From Mugil cephalus (lineage: Eukaryota > Chordata > Actinopteri > Mugiliformes > Mugilidae): DNA of 64,000 nt. Within the stretch, counting starts at the first letter, position 1; each line of letters starts with the position of its first letter. Of the stretch, positions 49,101 to 59,060 are shown piece by piece. The notes beneath the pieces are model-generated. The model was given only the letters and a program-made list of their open reading frames with translations. It ran no database searches and was not told where the DNA came from. Made by a program: the position numbers and the translations under genes. Location of the stretch: positions 35,073,599-35,137,598 of the forward strand of contig NC_061770.1 in NCBI RefSeq assembly GCF_022458985.1. The letters are read 5' to 3'.

Positions 49101-52100
49101 TAGAGTGTTTCCTCCTTAGCCACAACCACTCACTTGCTCGCTCTGCTGCCAGGGACATGTCGTTTACAGCGACCCTCTGTTCTTTCCTGCGAATGCCCAC
49201 CTCATCCAGGAGAGCAATGGTGGATTTTGCAACAAATCCACGGCAACCGACCTCCACTGGGTGCACCCGGGTGCTCCAGCCTCGCTGCTCCGCTTCTGAT
49301 GCCGTCTCCGCATATCTATCTCTCTTGCGCTTGTTCACCTCCTCGACTCTATCTTCCCACGGGACAGTAAGTTCCACAAAGTACACTTTCTTCTCAAAAC
49401 AGTATTGACTTTAAATGGTAGAACAGCCCTGCTGCTTCCTGTGTATTTAATATATATTTACCTCCGTCTCTATTTCTTCTGCATTTGATCATATGCAGAT
49501 TTTATCTTTATTCTTATTTTTTTCTTACAGGTTGGACGAACAGCGTTTGCCGGGTAATCCTGTGTTTTCTCATCGACGGCTACAGATGATGGAAAATGCA
49601 GCCCAGCCCGAAGGTAAGATTAATTTTCCCTGGGAGGAGTGGATCAAACAGCTTCTTCTTTTTACTCTGACTATAGTTTCTCCTTCTTTGTGATTGTCCT
49701 GAACGACACCAGGTTTTAGGTATCCTACAAAAAAAAAAAAAAGGATGACTTATCTTAGACGAGGGCACAGTCAAATCACCAGACTGTATATTAATAAGAA
49801 GGCAGAATGTTTCTAAGCACACAGTATGATGAATACTGCTTTAGAGAAAAAGAAGAAACTGATTTGGACAGAAATGAAGCACAAAGAGGGAGATCGGCAT
49901 TAGTTCAAATGTCAATCCTATTTGTTTTCCATGTGCTTCAGATCCAGAGGGGGTTTTCCAGCTGTTGGGAGTACTCAGCGACCAGTTGCTGGACAGTCTG
50001 AGGGACGTCCTGGTTCAGAGGCACCAGCTGACCTTGGGCAAGGAGCTGGGCAAAGGTCTGTTTAAAGGGTTCACAACAAAAATGCTAATAGATGAACTTG
50101 ATAAAGCAGCCCAGGATCAAAGATACTGGACGAACTTGATTTCACATAACAAGGCATTCTAACATACTCACCAAATTAAAACCTTTCAACAGCTCTGAGG
50201 TGATGGATATAAAGGTAAATCAATGTTTCAATCTTGTGACACAGGGGAGTTTGGCTCGGTATACGAAGGCATCTTTACGCCACAGAAAGGCACTGACATC
50301 AGAGTTGCTGTGAAAACCTTGAGAGGTTTGTACTGGAGCTCCAAGCCTTTATCAAAAAGCCTGGCTCTACTACTTCCTATATTTATTTATTCATTCTTTC
50401 TCTGTTCTTCTTGCACGTTCAGTCGGGATCCTCAGCCAGCAAGACTTGCACGAGTTCCTGAGAGAGGCGGAGATCATGAAGAACTTTGATCATAAAAATG
50501 TTGTGGGGCTGCTGGGTAAGTGTTAAAGCTAAAACTCTGCAGGTCTAACACTGACAGAAAGACAACCATTCACACTCACACCTACGTCCAATTTAAAATC
50601 AACAATGAACCTAACGAGCATGTCTTTGGAGGGCGGGAGGAAGTACCTGGAGAGAACTCACCCAGACACAGGGAGAACATGCAAACTCCACATAGAAAGG
50701 CTTTGAATGGATACTTTAATGTTGTTATCTCTACGCAGCTGCAGCAACTGTATGAGAGAGTGTTTTGTTTTTTGTTGCAGGGGTCACCTTACAGAGAGAG
50801 GAGGACTCTACTCTGCCGGTACCTTTGGTCATACTTCCTTTCTTGAAGCATGGAGACCTGCGCCACTTCCTCATTGCTACCCGCTACGGTGATGTTCCTA
50901 TGGTGAGATGCAGAGTTGTTCCATGGTGCTTCTAAAGAGCAGCCAATCAGTCACAACATTATGACCACTGACAGGAAAATAATTAACATTTAAACCGTCT
51001 TGTGACAATTCAGTGTTGGGAAACACTGCTGGGAAACTTTTGGACCTGGTATTCATTCATGCAGCTGTTACTGAGACATGTACTGTAGTACCCACCTTCA
51101 CCAGGCGTAGCACCCCAACCACATAGCAATGAAGACACTGCTACCACAAAAACAAACAACCATTCGCACTCACACTCACACCTAGGGTCAATTTAGGGTC
51201 ACCAATTAGCCTAACAAGCATGTCTTTGGAGGTGGAGGAAAACTGGAGTACCCAGAGAAAACCCATGCAGACACATGGCCACCAAATTCACTAGATCCCG
51301 AACTGATCAAGTATCTGTGGGATGATCCACCATAGAGACCCCTCTTCTCAATCCATAGGACCCAAGAGGCCCCCACTAACAACATTCAGGACACCCTTAG
51401 AAGGTCCATTCTCTGATGAGTCACTGTTTTGGACTTAATGAGGAGGCGTTTCATCCAAATAACTTCTTCTGTTCAAATAAACAGGAAACTCATCAGAAAC
51501 TTGCTTGACTTGTTTCTATAGGAACCAGAAATTATTGCAACTAATTTTAAATTAACAGCTGAATTGGGAAGGACCAGTCTTTTAGAACTGACAAAGCTAC
51601 TCGGATAAAGCGTCTCCTCTAAACTCTACAAGTCCAGTTGTCGTTTTTAAAACTCCCTTTGGATTAAAGTGTGCAGAGCGTGCAGGGGTGTAAGTCTAAC
51701 ACATATTCGTGGCTTCTCTTCTAGTTCGTGCCCCACCAGACCCTCCTGCGCTTCATGATAGACATTGCGATGGGGATGGACTATCTGAGCTCCAACGGAT
51801 TCCTGCACAGAGACTTGGCTGCACGTAACTGCATGTGAGAAAACCAAAGACTCCTTGTTCTTTATGACTGCGTCTCTGTGCCTCGGCTATTAGTATTCAA
51901 ACATGGCTCGTAGCTGGGGAGGAAGCTGCTCCTAGCGTCTCTGAGACCCAGACTGAAGGCCTCCCAGTGGACTGTGTCAAGAAATATTACAACACATATT
52001 CTATGCTTTCATCTGTTTCTTTTTTTTCTTTCTTTGCCCAGGTTGGGTGATGATCTCAGGGTGTGCGTTGCTGACTTTGGCCTCTCCAAGAAAATCTACA

Positions 52101-54083
52101 GCAGCAACTACTACCGACAGAAAATAGCCATCCGTGTGCCCATCAAGTGGATGTCCATGGAGAGTCTGTCCGAGTCCATTTACACCACCAAGAGTGATGT
52201 GGTGAGTTTGTCTCATGAATCCATAGGACAGATATGTGTACATTTACTTTAAAACTGATCTCATGTTCCTGTTGCCTCAGTGGTCATTTGGAGTGACCAT
52301 GTGGGAGATCGTTTCCCGGGGGAGGACACCTTATCCTGGGGTCCACAGTCATGAACTTCTGGACCTGCTGCTGTCTGGACACCGACTGAAACCACCTGAG
52401 GACTGTGATCAGAAACTGTGAGTTCCTGTGAATATTCAGGGACAATTGTTATTTGATGTGAGAGATTTACTTCATATTACTTACTTAATATATAAACCAA
52501 TCAGCCACAATCACCACCAGCAGGAGAAGTGAATGACTATTTTGTGACAATTCATTGTTCTGCTGGGAAACTTTTGGACCTGGTATTCATTCATGTGGAT
52601 GTTACTAAGACATGTAACACCCACCTAGACCTAGATCCCATACTGATCAAGTATCTGTGGGCTGTGGGATGATCCACCATAGAGACTATTTTACTGTCAC
52701 GATGAGTAAATGTCATGATGAGTAAATGTTGTAGAATAATCCCATGGCCCTGTGTCAGCACTGTTGGCTGATGTGGAAATCTGGGGCAGTTTAGAGATTA
52801 AAAAAAGGAGGAAGAAGGAAGAAACATGGACAATTAGAGTTTCATTTATTTTGACATATTAATTCATATTTAAACTGCTATGTCTGTAATGTCAATAGCA
52901 GAGCGACCATCCACCTCAATAATTGTAGTCTGTGCACAACATTTTTTCTCATTCATAAAAAGCTAAAATTGGGGACACTTTGGGCACAGCACCTCTTCTG
53001 TCTGACGCTTCATTTTTTGGACCTTTCCATCTTCACTACTCCTCCCAGTGACACAGTCGCACCATGCGTGTTTGGAGGCGCTACATTGGTCCAGTCTGAA
53101 ACATTGGTATTGTTGCTCTTAAGTACGGGCCACGCCAAACGTAACCACATAATCATGATGTATAAAGCAAGCAACCATCCCTCCATCACAACAACAATGG
53201 CGGCGGCAAAAGGTTCATATAATTCAGAGGAAGAGGGCTGACTATTTGGAAGATAGTTTACAAAGAACAAGAAAGTCATTGCAGCCATATTCTCGGGTTC
53301 CGTCACGCTGCTGTAATATAAACATGTTATGATGATGTTGCGCCATGCGTATCAATGTGATGACAAATGTGTCGGAGGCAACCGTGCCCAATAACTAGTG
53401 GGTGCTATGTCTTTTTTACCAGTCCTGCCTAACTGGCGACTAAAACTTTCGCCGGAATTTCACTGAAGACAAACGGTACAAATGTCTTTACCTCTGAGCC
53501 TCCTCAGTGAAACTTTCCTCAATGTGTTCCATCCAAACTCTTTATTGATCCAAAACAATCAATTAGAAAATTGTGCGGACGGAAATACTAAAGTGGCGAC
53601 CAAGTGGACCAATCACAGCTCTTATGGTCTGTGTTGCTCCGATGCATGGTTACATCCACAGGACACCCTCAGAAGGCCCACATTCATTCTCTGATGACCC
53701 ACAAATGTTTTGGAGGCAACAAGGGGAAACCTGCACAATATGGTCATAATGTTATGCCTGATCAGTGTACGTAGAAATGCAAACTCTAAACCGAATCTAC
53801 ATCTCACCCCGAACACAGTTATGAAGTCATGAGGAGCTGCTGGGACAGGGAGCCATCCCGGAGGCCTGACTTCAGGGCGCTAGCCGAAGCCCTGAGAGGT
53901 CTGTTGTCCGAGTTGCCGGTCCTGGAGCCGAGCCAAGAGGCCAGGTACATCAACCAGGGCCTGGAGGTCCTCACTTCTTCTTCTTCTTCTTCCACTCAAG
54001 AAGTGCACATAAATTCAGGTGGACAACAGGAGAATGTTTCCACAGCAAATTCAGCATGCCCATATCAACACTATCAGAGTTAA
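43070..54083 (+). CDS. Chimeric receptor tyrosine kinase: Eph-like ectodomain with TAM-like kinase, copy 1 (complete)
   Basis: A predicted type I receptor of 871 residues from 15 exons: 43070-43157, 43601-43662, 44435-45053, 46224-46379, 47807-48136, 48211-48406, 49531-49613, 49942-50055, 50245-50325, 50423-50515, 50781-50902, 51725-51834, 52042-52201, 52281-52417 and 53819-54083. All joins are GT-AG with consistent phase. The order is signal peptide, ephrin-receptor ligand-binding domain, Cys-rich sushi/EGF-like region, one fibronectin III domain, TM helix, kinase and short tail. Canonical Eph receptors have two fibronectin III domains and a C-terminal SAM domain. TAM receptors have two Ig and two fibronectin III domains outside. 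This protein matches neither whole family. All kinase catalytic motifs are present, so an active enzyme is expected. The ligand is unknown. I do not recognise a named gene, so the symbol is left empty. Confidence 0.9.
43601..45053 (+). CDS. Chimeric receptor copy 1, exons 2-3: ephrin-receptor ligand-binding domain
   Basis: Exon 2 (43601-43662) gives [18 protein letters not shown], matching the first strand of Eph ligand-binding domains. Exon 3 (44435-45053) continues with [20 protein letters not shown], ending near [20 protein letters not shown] and IRLYYRRCP. The Cys of QAC and of GTC and the closing RRCP Cys are retained. The second Cys pair usual in Eph domains (the DC...GTC segment) is replaced by a Cys-free stretch ([17 protein letters not shown]). 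After RRCP, the sushi-like segment GSCVEG...[19 protein letters not shown] is clearly Eph-like. Confidence 0.92.
46224..48136 (+). CDS. Chimeric receptor copy 1, exons 4-5: EGF-like Cys-rich segment and single FN3 domain
   Basis: Exon 4 (46224-46379) encodes [19 protein letters not shown] and [17 protein letters not shown], the Eph EGF-like module. Exon 5 (47807-48136) begins [20 protein letters not shown] and has [20 protein letters not shown], the first Eph fibronectin III domain. Potential N-glycosylation sites include NQS, NLT, NDS and NTS. The second FN3 of Eph receptors is absent. Only 74 nt of intron separates exon 5 from the TM exon, leaving no room for it. The intron between exons 4 and 5 contains a Tc1-like transposase relic. 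Confidence 0.93.
46730..47590 (-). mobile_element. Tc1/mariner-like transposase relic in the receptor intron
   Basis: The reverse complement reads [17 protein letters not shown], the third-acid region of the Tc1 DDE transposase. Upstream on the same strand is a decayed [18 protein letters not shown], matching the second-acid region context. Several stops and frameshifts are present. It is inserted between exons 4 and 5 of receptor copy 1, in the opposite orientation. Confidence 0.85.
48211..49613 (+). CDS. Chimeric receptor copy 1, exons 6-7: transmembrane and juxtamembrane
   Basis: Exon 6 (48211-48406) encodes a short Pro/Ser/Thr stalk and one hydrophobic helix, [20 protein letters not shown] (about residues 452-475), followed by the stop-transfer cluster HKRR-like KHNKRR. 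Exon 7 (49531-49613) encodes juxtamembrane [20 protein letters not shown]. No paired juxtamembrane tyrosines of the Eph type (two YxxP-like sites) are seen, another departure from the Eph intracellular plan. Confidence 0.9.
48550..48880. repeat. ~115-nt imperfect direct repeats in receptor intron 6
   Basis: Three imperfect units share 'ctaactagcctagcc', 'gatgggacatgc' and 'actacacttcaaccaac', followed by 'gatcagaagtaa'. It is a non-coding minisatellite beside a LINE fragment. Confidence 0.8.
48890..49395 (-). mobile_element. LINE ORF2 C-terminal fragment
   Basis: Minus-strand translation: [36 protein letters not shown] and [14 protein letters not shown]. These follow in the order seen at the C-terminus of a common fish non-LTR element. 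About 100 residues remain open. It shares its family with the relic at 56700-58130. Confidence 0.85.
49942..54083 (+). CDS. Chimeric receptor copy 1, exons 8-15: TAM-like tyrosine kinase domain and tail
   Basis: Kinase landmarks in order: glycine loop [16 protein letters not shown] lysine, alpha-C Glu in [22 protein letters not shown] hinge, [10 protein letters not shown] catalytic loop, [18 protein letters not shown] activation segment with paired tyrosines, [22 protein letters not shown] and RPDF. The hinge (ILPFxKHGDL), [31 protein letters not shown] and the tail [11 protein letters not shown] closely follow Tyro3. The pre-kinase stretch [20 protein letters not shown] is also TAM-like. TAM kinases usually read KWIAIES or KWLALES at the P+1 loop; this one has KWMSMES. 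The YIN near residue 827 resembles the conserved TAM tail tyrosine and fits a Grb2-type YxN docking site. No SAM domain or PDZ ligand is visible. The stop is at 54081-54083. Confidence 0.93.
50550..51420. mobile_element. Receptor introns 10-11: SINE-like (family B) pieces and a partial family-A MITE
   Basis: Family B ('gcatgtctttggaggg' and 'gggagaacatgcaaactcca') is at about 50560-50700. A family-A element starts at about 50939 ('atcagtcacaacattatgac'), and a second family B copy at about 51150-51270 is inserted in it. The family A interior then resumes ('gaactgatcaagtatctgtg') to about 51420. Exon 11 (50781-50902) lies between the pieces. No alternative exon is seen. Confidence 0.6.
52497..53772. 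mobile_element. Family-A MITE interrupted by other DNA, receptor intron 14
   Basis: The left part ('caatcagccacaatcaccac' to about 52690) and the right part (about 53645-53772, ending 'cataatgttatgcctgatca') are the two ends of one element. In between, about 53230-53640 is an inverted relative of the insert at 17090-17998 (shared 'ttttctaattgatt' and 'gctgtgattggtcc'). Confidence 0.6.
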
Positions 54084-55639
54084 TCTCAACACTTTTAAAA
54101 TGTCCTCACCACAAAGTGTTAATTTGACTCTTTTTGAAAAGTTGGTATGTTAACACTCATAAAGTGTTATTATTGACTCTTCGTATAGTTAAGATTGAAC
54201 ACTGCTCAACACTTACCAGTGTTAGTTTCTCTCAACACTAGTGTATAGTGTTAGATATCAACTCACTCGACATAGTGTCAGTTGTTAACTACTACAGGTG
54301 TTTTTCCTCCATATTTACACTGCATGGTGTAATTATTTTTTCAATTACATGTGACATGTAAACTACAAGATTGTAAAATAACAAGGCCATGTTAAGCTTA
54401 GAACGTTTATTTTAAAATGCACTACAGTAACAAATATAAAACACATTTAAATCATAAAACTGTTTGCACTGGACAGTAGACGCCACTTTACGTCAAACAT
54501 CAGGGAAAATGAGCAGGGGTTGAACTGTCTCTAGTCGCCACACAAGATTGGCCTCAGGGTCATAGTAGAGCTCCTGCTTAAAGAAAGACATACAAACACA
54601 CATATAAAAATGTTAAAAATGTTTAAAAAGGTCCCAGAGGTACCAGGATACAGCAGCCTGCAGCAGGGCAGTAAAGTTGTACCTAGCTAACTTTATCACC
54701 GTCACTGTCTGGTTAGTCTCTGTCAACTTTACCAATATTTTAATAAGGATGACAGAAAGCTCCTGAATAATGTATCTAAATGTCCTTGTAGGATATTTGA
54801 TAACTTGTTAACGTACAACGGCACCAATTGTGCTAACCCAGCACAGTTTAGCTCGGGTCAAACAGATATGTTAACACCACCACAGCTACACAGTCTTTAC
54901 TTACTTGGTCACTGTTTCTAACTGTTATATTAACTACTGTTTCTGCAATCAGCTGTAACAACTGTAATAACCTACTTATGTTAACCATGTTTGTCCATGA
55001 ATTAGCATTTACTGAGCATTGCTGGAGAAATCAATGTTAGCGTTAGCTTGGTGTTCCAATACAGCGCTGTACGGGTCATACAGTCAACGTCAACATCAAA
55101 TGAATCGCTTTTACTCACCAGACAAAGCTTTCTCATCAGTAAAAGTCTCAGGATGACTGTCCAGGTATGGGTATAATAAATGGGCGGGGCTAATAAATTA
55201 ACACCTGAGGTGTCGTATCCAGGTGAGAGTTAAATGTTACACTTACAGAGTAAATTCACCAACACCCTATTTTAACTCTGTATCTTCAGAGAGTTATTTA
55301 TAACACATTTAACTCTACAAAGACTATATTTAACTCTACTCTTGCTAAATTTTCGCCAACACCAGAATTTTAACTCCACAGCATTTGCTGTGTGGTACTC
55401 TATCATGATTTATGGACAGATTTGTGTACAAAGACCTCTCTATGACGTTTTATAAGGTTACAGTCGAGACTAAATGATTTTTAGGACCTCAGTAACAGTT
55501 ATTTCCCTTAAATTAAAGACTGTCTTTCCGTCATCTGGAGGGTTATGTAAAGTGTCTGGACATTTAAAATTCATTGTCAGTTCCTCAACTGAATGTATAA
55601 ACAAATGTTGAAACTACTAACAATGATATCCAAGTTCAG

Positions 55640-56250
55640 AGTACCTTATTTGCACTAATACTACAGAGTACTTTATTTACTGCTAATTCTACATAGTACT
55701 TTATGTGCACTAATACTACAGAGTACTTTATTTACACTAATAAGCATCACTACAATCAGTCAAGTAACACATTCCTGCTCCTTCAGGTCAGGATTTAACA
55801 TAATTTACAATGAGATCTGATCATGACGTGAAGAGGGTCGAGCTGTCCAGACACCTGTCGTAGCAGGGAATTCTGGGTAATGCTTCAGAAAGGTTTAACG
55901 TTGGGATAAACGCCTGTAAATGTCTTATAGTGTAGTTATGACACATTGTGTTAGTGAAGACACAATAATAGGACACAGTAGATGAAACAAGCGTCAGCTG
56001 AAATAACAACGACCATGACTCTGTTTCATAGGTGTTCACATAAAATCAGGAAACGTCAAATATACCTCAGGTTTATTTTTTATCAATATAAATATAAGCC
56101 TCACAACAGTGAAAAGAAAATAATGTAGATGTTTATGTTCGATCCCACACTTCGCAATACACTAAAACTACTTGCTCAAAGTAGAATCTTTAAAGGACTA
56201 ATTTGAGCTCAACAACGACACCTGGTGGTCAACTCAACACTTAACAGGAA
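55640..56250. repeat. Duplicated flank segment, copy upstream of the LINE relic
   Basis: It matches 58560-59060 over 'cagacacctgtcgtagcagg', 'gaattctgggtaatgc' and 'ataagcctcacaacagtg'. Parts of it also match 41090-41430, including the 'actacagagtactttatt' repeat and 'cctcacaacagtgaaaagaa'. Confidence 0.85.
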
Positions 56251-56376
56251 ATTCAGATGGAGGTTAAACTTTCCTCTCATTATATTATCTGGTGTGTGTG
56301 TGTGTAGAGGTGGAAAACATTAAATCTAGTTTTGGGTGTGAGTCCAAATCTGAAGAGTTTTCACTGTATTAAATGC

Positions 56377-56422
<46 letters not shown>

Positions 56423-56699
56423 AATGTATTGTTTTTTTTTTTTTCTGAGAACAAATAAACTTTATTTTTTTTATCTGTGTTTTTATCTGTATTATCTGTA
56501 TTTATCTGTGTGTACCCGTGGAAAACATTATATATCTGAGTCCAAATCTGAACAGTTTTAAAGGAAATGTTTTGAATTCACTACTGCTAACAATAAAGAG
56601 TATTTTGTTTATTACATTATTTGCAGACGACTTAATTTGCAATACAAAGTATTTCATTTGTACTCCTGCTAATTCTGCAGGTTTAATGATACATCTACT

Positions 56700-58130
56700 G
56701 TATATGATGCGCTGGGATGCATCTTCAGTGATGTTCCTGGGGTCATAGGAGGTTTCAGGTCTTTCAATATCATACCCCCTCCCCCAGGTGACCCAGCTAG
56801 GGCGATCAAGTCCCAGCTTGCATCCCAGCACCAACAAGCCAAGGGTGTCCCCTCTTAATCCAAAGCCACCTTCCGGCTTTCTCTGCGACTTCACCCACCC
56901 CACCTCTTTCATTGCCCATGACCCACCCAGCGATGACTTGGCTCTGCAGAGGGAACTACCTTTGAAGTCTTGGCAACCAACTTCAGTGGCTTGGCAGTGT
57001 GTCTGCCACCAACCAGGCCTAGGTACTGACTCATCTTCCTCTCATGGGCTTTCTCAATATGTGAGTTCCCACAAGATGATGTTGTCAGTGGAGTCTGAAA
57101 AAAATACCAGGTCGAGGCGAAGCTTTGTGTGGGTGGTGTGTTCTGGAGATTTGTTCCGTTGTTTGCCGAGATCTACTGTCAGCAGAGAGCATGGATGTTC
57201 TCTTCTGTCAGGGTGAGGGATTCTTGCCAGGTTTAAGGAAAGTAGTGGAACTCTTCCCGAGGTGAAATTTGCTGGTCTTAATGGCTGTGCTGACGACACT
57301 AGCATCTGGTCATGGCGACTCCGGTAGCGATCCTCAGCCAGGGCCTTTGGACAACTACTGAGTAGGGTCCCCCTCCCACCACACTGCGGACAGGTGGGTG
57401 CCTCAGTTTTACCCTATGTGTGTAGGTTGGAGGGGCTTGGTACGATGTCATATAGAGCCTGGACTAAAAACCTGATGTGGTGAAACTCAGTGCACCAAAG
57501 GTCTGACCAGGCAATCTTCCATTGCACCACTTTTCCCCACCTTGTCCAGGCTCCTTGTTGGCCAAGCTCATGCTTCTTCCACTCCTGAACTCTTGAAGCA
57601 GGAGTTTCTGCCTCTCCTTCCCAGTGGCCTTGATGACATGGTGGCTTGGAAAGAGACCCAGACCCACTAGTCCAGTTGCAGTGGTCCCAACTAGGGTTCT
57701 TCTGCCTCAGTATCTCTCTTCCCTGGCACTCCACTTCCTGCCTGTACGGATCTCAATTCCAGCTGCTGCGATCTTTGGGTCTCTGGTGTCCCTGTACTGG
57801 ATGGCCTCTCTTGTTTTTGAGACCACCAAATCCTCAGTGAGGCCTCTGAAGGGGAACTGTAGGGTGTTTGAGATCCCATAGAGGAGCGCAGAACTGCTCA
57901 GGCTTCTGGGTAAGTCAAGACCTCTTCGTAGGACGCTGCCATTTCTTTCTTTTGTTCGTTTTTTTGTCCAGGGCCTCCACGTATGATATTGGGAACTCAT
58001 ACAGGAGCAAGGGCCACAAAATCCTGGGCAAGACCACATGTTGGTACACTCACGCCTTGAATCAACCCGGTTGCCCAGATTTATCTACCTTGGCCAGTAC
58101 TTTCTTTGCAGAATACTTTATTTGTATGAA
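56700..58130 (-). mobile_element. LINE ORF2 C-terminal relic, minus strand
   Basis: In order on the minus strand: LPRSLSSSALLYGISNTLQF, then AIQYRDTRDPKIAAAGIEIR, then QQGAWTRWGKVVQWKIAWSD, FLVQALYDIVPSPSNLHT and a Cys-rich CPQCGGRGTLLSSCPKALAE. Decayed ELT and WLWIKRG segments follow. A TAG interrupts just after NLHT, and other frame breaks are present. It belongs to the same family as 48890-49395. Dead copy. Confidence 0.9.
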
Positions 58131-58559
58131 CATCACATGATAGAATAGATGGATTTGCTGTTACAGGGATAAACATAAAGGAATACAACTGTTAGAGACA
58201 CTAGTCTAATGCTCTAATGTATCACTATAAGAGAACTATCATAAGTAGGTTTTTTCTAATATGAACTTTTTGTAACCACAAACTCCCAGATCTGCAAAGC
58301 TCTGACTGAGCTGGAAAAAGTCTTTTGGTTTTTGCAACAACACAATGCTACCAGGATTACACAATAGTTGTGATTCCGGTTTGACTGATGCTCCACGATA
58401 GACTAGCGTTGATCCACAGGAGGTAGGAACAGAAATATGCTGTGAGCTGTAACCAGGCTGAGCCCGAGACACTCAACTCCTCCCATCGGAGACCATGATC
58501 AAGTTATATGAACCTCCTCTAGGATTCACTACTCCTCCACACATCACTGCACTACACTA

Positions 58560-59060
58560 CAATCAGTCTAGTAACACATTCCTCCTCCTTTAGGTCAGGA
58601 TTTAATATCATTTATGTTGAGAACTGATCATGAAGTGAAGAAGGTGGAGCCGTCCAGACACCTGTCGTAGCAGGGAATTCTGGGTAATGCCTCAGAAAGG
58701 TTTAACGTTAGGATAAACGTCTCTGAATGTGTTATAGTGTAGTTGTGACACATTGCGTTAGTGAAACACAATAATAGGACACAGCCGGTGAAACAAGCAT
58801 CAGCTGAAATAACAACAACCATGACTCTGTTTCATAGGTGTTCACATAAAACTGGGAAACACTGAAAGTCTCATCAGGCTCATTTTCTAAAAAGATGAAA
58901 TATAAGCCTCACAACAGTGCAAAGAAAATAATGTAAAAGACTGTGTTCAATTCCATGTTCTACAATAGAGTAAAAGTATTTTATAGAAGTAGGAATATAA
59001 TCTTTAAAGGACTAATCTGGTCTGCACAGTGACATCTGGTGGTTGACTAAACACTAAGCA
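58560..59060. repeat. Duplicated flank segment upstream of receptor copy 2
   Basis: This is the counterpart of 55640-56250. It lies about 1.5 kb upstream of duplicated unit 2, as the related sequence at 41090-41430 lies about 1.3 kb upstream of unit 1. It therefore probably belongs to the ancestral duplicated unit. Confidence 0.8.

Noticed and set aside
49084..49386. 100-codon minus-strand frame within receptor intron 6
   Set aside because: LINE C-terminal fragment (ELTVPWED..., PVEVGCRGF), not a host gene.
56502..58039. Minus-strand open frames that look like a real gene
   Set aside because: Their translations match the C-terminal part of a fish LINE ORF2 with internal stops; annotated as a mobile-element relic.
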